From: Mucilaginibacter celer
GTDB lineage: Bacteria; Bacteroidota; Bacteroidia; Sphingobacteriales; Sphingobacteriaceae
NCBI RefSeq assembly: GCF_003576455.2
Contig: NZ_CP032869.1
Location: 4,588,001-4,652,000, forward strand
DNA length: 64,000 nucleotides
Direction: 5' to 3'
Below are positions 1-7,220 of the stretch, piece by piece. Position numbers and translations under genes: made by a program. How positions within the stretch are numbered: the first letter of the stretch is position 1; each line of letters begins with the position of its first letter. Under the pieces are notes generated by a model, which saw nothing but the letters and a program-made list of their open reading frames with translations, did no database searches and had not been told where the DNA came from.

Positions 1-1040
1 ATCTGCGCAATGTTATTGCTCAATTTTTTTTGCAGGTCGCGGTCTGCTAATAATTCCAGCGCCCTGTCTACCAGTTTAGCTTCGGCATCACGGTCGGCCA
101 CAAATACGGCGGCGTTTTCATGTACCAGCGCCAAAGCGTTTTTTGTTTGATGATCTTCGGCCACATTTGGCGAAGGCACCAGGATCACCGGTTTTTTAAT
201 CACGCACAGTTCGGCTATGGTTCCGGCACCGGCACGTGATATGATGATATCGGCAGCGGCATAAGCCAGATCCATACGGGTTAAAAACTCCCTGATCTGT
301 AAATTAGGATGATAATTTTCACCTAACTTTTCAATTATCCCTTTATAATAAAACTTGCCGGTTTGCCATATCACCTGTACATCGGCCGCCAGCAATTTAT
401 CAATACCGTTCATGATACTGTTGTTCAGCGTACGCGCGCCAAGGCTGCCGCCGGTTACCAGTATCGTTTTTTTAAAGGCCGACAGGCTATATAACTCCAA
501 AGCCTGGTTGTGCTTACCGGCAATGTTCACCGCGTCTTTACGGATTGGGTTGCCGGTTTTGATGATTCTATCCATAGGGAAGAACTTCTCCATACCATCA
601 AAGGCCACACATATTTTTTTGGCATGCTTGCCCAACCATTTATTGGTAATACCCGCATACGAGTTTTGCTCTTGTATGAGGTATGGTATGTTTTTTAGCG
701 AAGCAGCGTACAACAGCGGACCGGAAGCATAACCACCAACACCCACCGCTGCATCTGGCTTAAAATCTTTAATAATTTTGATAGCCGTAAGCACGCTTTT
801 GGCCAGCTTAACCGGGAACATCAGGTTTTTTTTGATGGAACCACGCTGTATGCCCTGGATATCCAGACCGATAATTTTATAACCCGCCGCCGGCACTTTT
901 TCCATTTCCATGCGGCCATTGGCACCCACAAAAAGGATCTCGGTATTTGGGTCGATAGCTTTCAAAGCATTGGCAATAGAGATAGCCGGGAAGATGTGTC
1001 CTCCTGTTCCGCCACCGCTTATGATTATCCTTTTTGACAT
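1..1040 (-). CDS. murG: MurG, UDP-GlcNAc:lipid I GlcNAc transferase (partial, C-terminus cut by window edge)
   Basis: Adds GlcNAc to lipid I to give lipid II on the inner face of the cytoplasmic membrane. The frame opens at the ATG read from 1040 down to 1038 and stays open to base 1, giving 346 codons. The family is usually about 360-370 residues, so only a short C-terminal piece is missing. Visible signs are the N-terminal glycine-rich GGGTGGH motif near residues 9-15, which binds the lipid diphosphate, and a GGSLGA motif at the start of the second Rossmann domain. It is the most downstream dcw gene in the window, 60 bp after ftsW, in the conserved order murD-ftsW-murG. Confidence 0.96.
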   Translation of the reverse strand, partial: MSKRIIISGGGTGGHIFPAISIANALKAIDPNTEILFVGANGRMEMEKVPAAGYKIIGLDIQGIQRGSIKKNLMFPVKLAKSVLTAIKIIKDFKPDAAVGVGGYASGPLLYAASLKNIPYLIQEQNSYAGITNKWLGKHAKKICVAFDGMEKFFPMDRIIKTGNPIRKDAVNIAGKHNQALELYSLSAFKKTILVTGGSLGARTLNNSIMNGIDKLLAADVQVIWQTGKFYYKGIIEKLGENYHPNLQIREFLTRMDLAYAAADIIISRAGAGTIAELCVIKKPVILVPSPNVAEDHQTKNALALVHENAAVFVADRDAEAKLVDRALELLADRDLQKKLSNNIAQ

Positions 1041-1100
1041 GCTTTTTATTTACTTATTTATTATCAACTAATCTCTGTTCTCCAACCTCTGATCACTAAC

Positions 1101-2288
1101 CTATGCCGTCCTGATCTCGCCCACTATAATTTTATTCGGCCCCGTGTTATCTCGTTTCGGTTCGCTTTTTTCTTTTTTACCTTCTTCAATATCCTTACTT
1201 ACAGAAAGGATGATCCCGAACGCTATGCTGGTAAACAATATCGATGTACCACCCATACTTACCAATGGCAACGGCACACCTGTTACCGGGCCTAAACCAA
1301 CCGCCACAGCCATATTGGCAAAAGCCTGAATGGTTAAGCTGAAGCTTAAACCGCAAGCCAGTAAAGCACCAAAGGCTTTAGGCGCTTTGGTTACAATTTT
1401 TATACACCGATACAGCAGGAACAAATAGATCCCTACTACTGTCAACCCTCCAACCAAACCATATTCTTCAATAATGATGGCATAGATCTCATCCGAGTAC
1501 GACTCGGGAAGGTAATTTCTTTCGGTACTGTTGCCGGGGCCTTTGCCAAAAATGCCTCCGCTGGCGATGGCTATTTTAGCATGATCGCTCTGGAATGATT
1601 TATCAGCCTTTGCCAGTTCCGGGTGTAAAAACACGTTAACACGCGATATATAAGTATGGCGCCTTGGCCCCAGGAATATTACGCCCAAAAGCAATATCAA
1701 ACCCGCCCCGCAGGTAATGGCAATTTGCCTGATACTGATACGACCGATGATCAGCAACAATATGCTAACCCCAAACAGCATCAATGCTGTTGAAAGGTTG
1801 GCCAAAGCGATCAGGATAAACACCAAACACACCGAACCCATGATAGGCAGGAATGATTCTTTCACATCCTTTATATTTTCCTGCTTACGCGATAGTGTAC
1901 GGGCCAGGTAGGTGATCAAAGCCAGTTTAGCCAAATCCGATGTCTGGAAGCTTAATCCAGTTCCGGGAATGGCTATCCACCTGCTGGCATTATTGATGTG
2001 GCTGCCAAAAACCAGTGTATACAACAGCAAAGGAATGGTAACGATCATCATTACCTTCGAGATGCCTGCGTAATAACGGTAATCCAGTTTATGCGAAACG
2101 TACATCAGCACAATACCTCCCAAAATCATGAATATGTGCTTCATGAGCAGGATCTCCACGCCCTTGCCCTGTTTAAAGGCCAGCGTAGCCACCGAACTAT
2201 ATACCGCCAACAAGGATATAACAGAAAGCAGGATGACTATAAGCCATATCCAGCGATCTCCTTTTGTGTTGTTTAATATCCTATGCAT
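1101..2288 (-). CDS. ftsW: FtsW, SEDS-family peptidoglycan glycosyltransferase
   Basis: Polymerises lipid II at the division septum together with the FtsI transpeptidase. The 395-residue protein is strongly hydrophobic with about ten membrane segments. The SEDS signature is visible near residues 330-350, in the stretch GPVTGVPLPLVSMGGTS. It ends in a charged cytoplasmic tail. The start is the first ATG, followed by a short basic leader and then the first membrane helix. Neighbours murD and murG fit the standard dcw order. The 91-bp gap to murD is filled by a short repeat family rather than by an obvious promoter. Confidence 0.96.
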   Translation of the reverse strand: MHRILNNTKGDRWIWLIVILLSVISLLAVYSSVATLAFKQGKGVEILLMKHIFMILGGIVLMYVSHKLDYRYYAGISKVMMIVTIPLLLYTLVFGSHINNASRWIAIPGTGLSFQTSDLAKLALITYLARTLSRKQENIKDVKESFLPIMGSVCLVFILIALANLSTALMLFGVSILLLIIGRISIRQIAITCGAGLILLLGVIFLGPRRHTYISRVNVFLHPELAKADKSFQSDHAKIAIASGGIFGKGPGNSTERNYLPESYSDEIYAIIIEEYGLVGGLTVVGIYLFLLYRCIKIVTKAPKAFGALLACGLSFSLTIQAFANMAVAVGLGPVTGVPLPLVSMGGTSILFTSIAFGIILSVSKDIEEGKKEKSEPKRDNTGPNKIIVGEIRTA

Positions 2289-2379
2289 AACTTATTTCTT
2301 TGGGTTCATGGTTAATGGTTCATAGATCATGGCCTTTATTTTTCTACTATGATCTATGAACTATCAACTATGAACTATT
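2289..2379. repeat. Intergenic short repeats between murD and ftsW
   Basis: The gap is built from near copies of ATGAACTAT, CTATGAAC and related words on both orientations: GGTTCATGGTTAATGGTTCA on the left and ATGATCTATGAACTATCAAC on the right, so the two sides are roughly inverted. No ORF or convincing -7 box was seen. The word family differs from those in the neighbouring dcw gaps. Confidence 0.6.
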
Positions 2380-3780
2380 TTACAATTCTCTCACTGCCAA
2401 CTTAAACTGCCTGCCGCGGTCTTCGTAGTTTTTAAACAGATCGAAGCTGGCGCAGGCTGGTGATAGCAATACGGTATCGCCTTTAGTGGCCAGGTGATAG
2501 GCTACCTGTGCCGCTTCCTGGGCTGATGATGTGTTTACAATGATCTCCACCATATCGTCGAATGCTTCATGGATACGGCGGTTATCTTTGCCTAAGCACA
2601 CTATGGCTTTTACCTTGCTTTTCACCAAATCATCAAGCATGCTGTAATCATTTCCTTTGTCAACGCCGCCTAAAATCAGCACCACATCGCTGGTCATACT
2701 TTCTAAAGCATACCAGGTTGAGTTAACGTTGGTAGCTTTCGAATCGTTGATGAAGCGGATGCCGGAGATGTTGGCAACAAACTCCAGTCGGTGCTCAATG
2801 GCTTTGAAATTGCCCATGCTCTCTCTCATCGTTTCGTTGCGCAGTTCCAACACTTTTGCTACAATACCCGATGCCATTGAGTTGTAAATGTTGTGTTTGC
2901 CTTGCAGGGCCAGTTCTTGAATTGACATTGTAAAATGTGCTTGTTTGGTGTTTATAACAATATTTTCGTTCTCGTCCAGGTATGCGCCCGGTTCAAATTT
3001 TTGCTGTATGGAAAACGGTAACAGCTGGGCCCCGAACGTTCGCTCCTTCATTCCGGTTACTGTTTCCGGGTCGTCGACACAGTAAATGAAATAATCGGCA
3101 GCGGTTTGGTTCTGCGTTATCCTGAACTTGGATGCCACGTAGTTTCCCATTTTATAATCGTAACGGTCCAGGTGGTCGGGCGTTATGTTCAGCAGTACGG
3201 CTACATCAACCTTAAATTTGAACATATCATCCAGCATAAAGCTGCTTAGCTCCAGCACATACCACTCAAACTTTTCGGTAGCTACCTGGTAGGCGAAGCT
3301 TTTGCCTATGTTGCCTGCCAAACCAACGTTTACACCTGCCTCATGCAAAATGTGGTAGGTGAGACTGCTGGTTGTAGTTTTACCGTTTGATCCCGTTATG
3401 CCGATGATTTTAGCATCAGTGTACCTCCCGGCAAACTCAATTTCGGATATAACAGGAATCCCTTTTTCTTTCAGCTTCTTGATGATCGGTGCCTTATCCG
3501 GTATTCCGGGACTTTTGATCACTTCGGCCGCGTTCAGTATCAGTTCTTCAGTATGTTGTTTCTCTTCAAACGGGATAGCCCATTCTTCAAGTTGTTTTTT
3601 ATAATTATCAGCAATAGCCCCAAAATCCGACACAAAAACATCAAAGCCTTGCTGCTTGGCAAGGTAAGCCGCACCAGCACCACTTTCTCCGGCACCGAGG
3701 ACAACAAGGCGTACAGCCCCCCCCGCCCCCTGAAGGGGGTGCTTTTGATTTGCGTCTTTGTTGTTGTTATCGTGGTTCAT
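2380..3780 (-). CDS. murD: MurD, UDP-MurNAc-L-Ala:D-Glu ligase with repeat-encoded N-terminal extension
   Basis: ATP-dependent cytoplasmic ligase adding D-glutamate to UDP-MurNAc-L-alanine. The Mur ligase P-loop GSNGKTTT lies near residue 130, and the N-terminal Rossmann strand reads VRLVVLGAGESGAGAA from about residue 23. At 466 residues it is slightly longer than usual. The excess is at the front: residues 1-22 are Asn/Lys-rich and then read KHPLQGAGGA. The latter is encoded by a G-rich palindromic repeat at 3715-3746. No ATG lies between that repeat and the conserved domain, so the 3780 ATG is the natural choice. A GTG (Val23) directly at the domain border is an alternative start that would avoid the extension. 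Confidence 0.95.
   Translation of the reverse strand: MNHDNNNKDANQKHPLQGAGGAVRLVVLGAGESGAGAAYLAKQQGFDVFVSDFGAIADNYKKQLEEWAIPFEEKQHTEELILNAAEVIKSPGIPDKAPIIKKLKEKGIPVISEIEFAGRYTDAKIIGITGSNGKTTTSSLTYHILHEAGVNVGLAGNIGKSFAYQVATEKFEWYVLELSSFMLDDMFKFKVDVAVLLNITPDHLDRYDYKMGNYVASKFRITQNQTAADYFIYCVDDPETVTGMKERTFGAQLLPFSIQQKFEPGAYLDENENIVINTKQAHFTMSIQELALQGKHNIYNSMASGIVAKVLELRNETMRESMGNFKAIEHRLEFVANISGIRFINDSKATNVNSTWYALESMTSDVVLILGGVDKGNDYSMLDDLVKSKVKAIVCLGKDNRRIHEAFDDMVEIIVNTSSAQEAAQVAYHLATKGDTVLLSPACASFDLFKNYEDRGRQFKLAVREL
3715..3746. repeat. G/C-rich palindromic repeat inside murD 5' coding region
   Basis: On the plus strand this reads AGCCCCCCCC, then G, then CCCCCTGAAGGGGGTGCTTTT. A C8 run at 3717-3724 is followed by a 5-bp stem (3726-3730 with 3735-3739) and a TGAA loop. 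It resembles the CCCCCT...AGGGGG intergenic repeat common in this phylum (from memory, not searched). It encodes MurD residues 13-22. Confidence 0.65.
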
Positions 3781-3978
3781 TTCTTTTTTCTTTTGGGATT
3801 ACACCGATTTTTTGGTGATTACACCGATTTCTTTTTGGGGTGATTTTATTGATATCACCGATTTACTTCTTGTCTAATCTCTAATCTCAGACCTCTAATC
3901 TCTTGCCTTCCTTAACCTTTAATCTCCAATCGCTAATCTCTTACCTTCCCCTAACCTCTAATCTCCAGCCTCTAACCA
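3781..3978. repeat. Intergenic tandem-like repeats between mraY and murD
   Basis: Two word families fill this 198-bp gap. Beside murD are three copies of an ACCGATTT word (3801-3865). The rest, about 3870-3978, holds five exact CTAATCTC words plus variants such as TTAATCTCC and CTCTAACC. No ORF, promoter box or hairpin terminator was recognised. The spacing is irregular and there is no unit/spacer structure. Confidence 0.7.
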
Positions 3979-5220
3979 CTAACGAAGTTTCAACGTTATC
4001 ACCGTCACTATCGCCAGTATTATACAGATGATCCAGAAGCGGGTAACAATTTTTGCTTCGTGGAAACCTTTCTTTTGATAGTGGTGGTGCAGCGGGGCCA
4101 TTAAAAACACCCTGCGACCTTCACCAAATTTCTTTTTGGTGTACTTGAACCATGATACCTGGATAATTACCGAGAAATTCTCGATCAGGAAAATGCCGCA
4201 CAATAGTGGCAACATCAGTTCCTTACGGATCATGATTGCAAATACCGCTATAATACCACCGATAGCCAAACTGCCGGTATCGCCCATAAACACCTGTGCC
4301 GGGTATGAGTTGTACCACAAAAAGCCCACGCAGGCACCAACAAAGGCACCGGCAAAAATTACCAGCTCGCCCGAGTTGGGGATGTACATGATATTAAGGT
4401 AGTCGGCAATTACCGTGTTACCTGATACGTAGGCCAGGATAGCCAGCGTAATACCGATAATAGCCGATGTACCCGTCGCCAAACCGTCGATACCATCGGT
4501 TATGTTTGCCCCGTTGGAGATGAAGGTGATAATGATGATCATGAAAAACAGGAACACCACCAGCGCGTATTGCTCATAACCTCCGCCTAAAAACTTTAAT
4601 ACCTTGGCATAATCAAACTCGTTGTTTTTATAAAAAGGCATAGTGGTTTTGGTGGAGTGCACATCCTGTGTATAAACCGGTTTTCCGGCTTTGATATGAT
4701 ACTCAACCGGGGCGTCCGATTTAACGGGCAAAACCACCTCCTGGCGGATAATGATATTGCTGTTAAAATACATGGTCCAACCAACAATCAATGATAAACC
4801 AACCTGGCCAACAATTTTAAACCTGCCTGCCAGACCTTCTTTATTCTTTTTAAATACTTTAATGTAATCGTCGAGGAAACCGATAGCGCCTAACCAGATG
4901 GTAGTGATAATCATCAGGATTACATACACATTTTCCAGTTTTGCAAAAAGCAGCGTTGGCACAAGGATACCCAGCAAAATGATGATACCACCCATAGTAG
5001 GCGTGCCCGATTTTTGCATCTGGCCTTCCAAACCCAAATTCCTTACAGTTTCGCCAACTTGCTTAAAACGCAGGTAATCAATTAACCGGCGACCATAAAC
5101 CGTGGTGATCAGCAACGATGTAATTACAGCCATCGCTGTGCGGAAAGTGATGTATTGAAACACACCTATCCCCGGGATACTGTAATTTTTGCTTAAGTAA
5201 TTAAACAGGTAATACAACAT
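3979..5220 (-). CDS. mraY: MraY, phospho-MurNAc-pentapeptide transferase
   Basis: Transfers phospho-MurNAc-pentapeptide to undecaprenyl phosphate to form lipid I. The protein has about ten membrane helices. The catalytic Asp pair is in GFLDDYIKVF, a second motif reads NITDGIDGLATG, and the family histidine motif is APLHHHYQKKG near the C-terminus. The start is set at the ATG ending at 5220 (MLYYLFNYL), giving 413 residues. An upstream ATG at 5253 would add eleven residues encoded by the intergenic repeat and is not favoured. A soluble loop of about 60 residues between helices (near 160-220) is longer than in the E. coli enzyme. Confidence 0.96.
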   Translation of the reverse strand: MLYYLFNYLSKNYSIPGIGVFQYITFRTAMAVITSLLITTVYGRRLIDYLRFKQVGETVRNLGLEGQMQKSGTPTMGGIIILLGILVPTLLFAKLENVYVILMIITTIWLGAIGFLDDYIKVFKKNKEGLAGRFKIVGQVGLSLIVGWTMYFNSNIIIRQEVVLPVKSDAPVEYHIKAGKPVYTQDVHSTKTTMPFYKNNEFDYAKVLKFLGGGYEQYALVVFLFFMIIIITFISNGANITDGIDGLATGTSAIIGITLAILAYVSGNTVIADYLNIMYIPNSGELVIFAGAFVGACVGFLWYNSYPAQVFMGDTGSLAIGGIIAVFAIMIRKELMLPLLCGIFLIENFSVIIQVSWFKYTKKKFGEGRRVFLMAPLHHHYQKKGFHEAKIVTRFWIICIILAIVTVITLKLR

Positions 5221-5229
5221 TGCGTTATT

Positions 5230-5270
5230 GATGTGCAGATGTGCAGATTTCAAATGTGCAGATGATTGAT
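5230..5270. repeat. GTGCAGAT repeat, left arm flanking the four-helix-bundle gene
   Basis: Three exact GTGCAGAT words at 5233, 5241 and 5256. The block is an imperfect inverted copy of the block at 5718-5759, so the two arms bracket the gene at 5339-5680. It directly abuts the mraY start and encodes the false N-terminal extension of that frame. Confidence 0.7.
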
Positions 5271-5338
5271 TTGCTCATTTTAGATCTTACAGATTTGCGA
5301 GTTATTTTTTAATGTTTTAATTTCTCTCTTGTTATCTA

Positions 5339-5680
5339 TTAATGGGTTGATGATATTATCTTCCCCAAAACCTTCACGATTGAGTCTATGTCATCAAGCA
5401 GTTCCTGTATAAAAGGATAATTTTTAGCAAACTGACATAATTTCAACCAATACCTTGTTTCTTCAGCTTCCTTGTAGGCTATTTTACATTTATGCCTAAA
5501 ATCGCCCCTGCTTTCCGCGCCCTGAGCTTCAGAAACATTTGCTCCGATTGATGTACCGCTTCTGAAAAGCTGATTCGCCATATTAAACTTCCTACGCTCC
5601 TCAAGTTCTTCTGTAAACTCGATGATCTTTAGAGAGAAGTTAAATGTCAAATCGACTATCAAATTTGGTTTATCGCTCAT
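5339..5680 (-). CDS. Four-helix-bundle protein (23S rRNA intervening-sequence / S23 family)
   Basis: A 113-residue, mostly helical, charged protein. It carries the family core FRSGTSIGANVSEAQGAES near residues 39-57 and a conserved YKEAEETRYWL helix near 69-79. Family members occur as ORFs within rRNA intervening sequences, as accessory proteins of diversity-generating retroelements (Avd), and as orphan genes in Bacteroidota. Their role as orphans is unknown. No reverse transcriptase or template repeat was seen nearby. Its position between murE and mraY is foreign to the dcw cluster, and inverted GTGCAGAT blocks flank it. I infer insertion as a unit. Confidence 0.9.
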   Translation of the reverse strand: MSDKPNLIVDLTFNFSLKIIEFTEELEERRKFNMANQLFRSGTSIGANVSEAQGAESRGDFRHKCKIAYKEAEETRYWLKLCQFAKNYPFIQELLDDIDSIVKVLGKIISSTH

Positions 5681-5717
5681 ATCTTTTTATTCAATTCATT
5701 TAATTCAAAATCATTCA

Positions 5718-5759
5718 ATTCATCATCTGCACATTTGCACATCTGAAATCTGCACATCA
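5718..5759. repeat. ATCTGCAC repeat, right arm flanking the four-helix-bundle gene
   Basis: ATCTGCAC at 5725 and 5748 with the variant ATTTGCAC at 5733. This is the reverse complement of the left arm at 5230-5270, sharing GTGCAGATTTCA and GTGCAGATGAT when both are read outward. It runs up to the murE stop codon with no spacer. Confidence 0.7.
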
Positions 5760-7220
5760 TCAAATCAAGTCTTTAAATTGACTTTCCAGCTCTTCCATGT
5801 CATCGAAGTGGTTTTTCACTCCGTTTATTTCCTGGTAATTCTCGTGGCCTTTACCGGCTACCAAAATGATATCTCCAGGATTAGCCAGCATGCAGGCTGT
5901 TTTAATAGCCTCGTGCCTGTCGATGATGCTTACCGTGTGGCGTTTAAATGCCGGGTCTACACCCTCTTCCATTTCTTTGATGATCTGCGCCGGATCTTCG
6001 GTACGCGGATTATCTGAGGTAAGGATCACTTTGTCGCTCCACTCGCAGGCAGTTTTGGCCATGATTGGGCGTTTGGTTTTATCCCTGTCGCCGCCGCAGC
6101 CTATTACGGTTATTACCTTTTCGTTTCCTTTGCGAATATCGTGGATGGTACTTAACACATTTTGCACGGCATCGGGTGTGTGGGCGTAATCCACAATACC
6201 CACTACTTTATTTGGCGCGGTGATGTATTCAAAGCGGCCTTCGGCACCGGTTAGTTTGCTTAAGCTGGTTAGCACTTTGGCTTTGTCCTGCTCCAGTAAC
6301 ATCGCGGTAGCATAAACACCTAATAAATTATAGGCGTTGAAGGTGCCCACCATTTTAAACCAAACTTCCTCGCCATCAATTTGCAGCAGCAAACCGCTAA
6401 ACTGGTTTTCGAGGATGCGGGCTTTATAATCGGCCATGGTTTTTAGGCCATAGCTTTTTTTGTGGGCCGATGTATTTTGCAGCATCACATTACCGTTTTT
6501 ATCATCGCTATTGGTAAGTGCGAAAGCGTTTTTAGGCAAGCCATCAAAAAACTCTTTTTTGGCATTTAAATACCTCAAAAATGTTTTATGATAATCCAAG
6601 TGATCATGCGTTAGGTTAGTGAACACGCCGCCTGCAAATACCAAATGCTCAATGCGCTTTTGCGAAATGGCATGCGAACTAACTTCCATAAAACAATAAT
6701 CGCAACCGCTATCTACCATATCAGCAAGCAGGCTGTTCAGTTCGATAGGATCGGGTGTGGTATGGGTTGATGGGATCACTTTGCCGTTGATCTGGTTCTC
6801 AACTGTTGATAGCAAACCGCATTTGTAACCTAAATCCCTGAACAACTGGTAAAGCAGCGTAGCAATGGTGGTTTTACCATTGGTACCGGTTACGCCAACC
6901 AGTTTTAATTGATGCGATGGGTTATCGTAAAAATTAGCAGATACAATACCTAAAGCCACTGCCGAATCGGCTACCATCAGGAAATCAACCTCCCCGGTAG
7001 TGTGAGCCGGCAGATCTTCGCAGATAACAGCTATAGCACCGTTTTTGATGGCCTGTTCAATATAATCGTGCCCATCAACAACAGTACCTTTCACGGCAAC
7101 GAACATCGCACCCGGAATTACTTTCCTCGAGTCGAACGCTATCGCGGTGATCTCCACATCGGCACTTCCCTGCAATTCGGTGAAGGCCAGTCCGTCAATT
7201 ATATCGCTTAAATACCTCAT
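5760..7220 (-). CDS. murE: MurE, UDP-MurNAc-tripeptide synthetase (meso-DAP type)
   Basis: Adds the third amino acid to UDP-MurNAc-L-Ala-D-Glu in the cytoplasm. The 486-residue protein has the Mur ligase P-loop GVTGTNGKTT near residues 109-118. The substrate-selecting motif DNPR is visible in LTSDNPRTEDPAQ near residue 408. DNPR is the known signature for meso-diaminopimelate rather than lysine, so the wall should be the Gram-negative A1gamma type. Its start overlaps the end of ftsI by 4 bp, consistent with translational coupling. Confidence 0.97.
   Translation of the reverse strand: MRYLSDIIDGLAFTELQGSADVEITAIAFDSRKVIPGAMFVAVKGTVVDGHDYIEQAIKNGAIAVICEDLPAHTTGEVDFLMVADSAVALGIVSANFYDNPSHQLKLVGVTGTNGKTTIATLLYQLFRDLGYKCGLLSTVENQINGKVIPSTHTTPDPIELNSLLADMVDSGCDYCFMEVSSHAISQKRIEHLVFAGGVFTNLTHDHLDYHKTFLRYLNAKKEFFDGLPKNAFALTNSDDKNGNVMLQNTSAHKKSYGLKTMADYKARILENQFSGLLLQIDGEEVWFKMVGTFNAYNLLGVYATAMLLEQDKAKVLTSLSKLTGAEGRFEYITAPNKVVGIVDYAHTPDAVQNVLSTIHDIRKGNEKVITVIGCGGDRDKTKRPIMAKTACEWSDKVILTSDNPRTEDPAQIIKEMEEGVDPAFKRHTVSIIDRHEAIKTACMLANPGDIILVAGKGHENYQEINGVKNHFDDMEELESQFKDLI

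Noticed and set aside
355..732. Plus-strand open frames across the murG to murE region
   Set aside because: They lie opposite strongly conserved Mur/Fts genes and show no domain of their own; they are shadows of the minus-strand genes.
3781..3978. Possible CRISPR array from the repeated CTAATCTC words
   Set aside because: The words are only about 8 bp, irregularly spaced, with no constant-length spacers and no cas genes.
5221..5253. Upstream ATG for mraY giving an 11-residue longer protein
   Set aside because: The extra residues come from the GTGCAGAT repeat, and the family N-terminus fits the ATG ending at 5220.
5339..5680. Diversity-generating retroelement suggested by the Avd-like four-helix bundle
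   Set aside because: No reverse transcriptase, template repeat or variable-repeat target gene was seen nearby.
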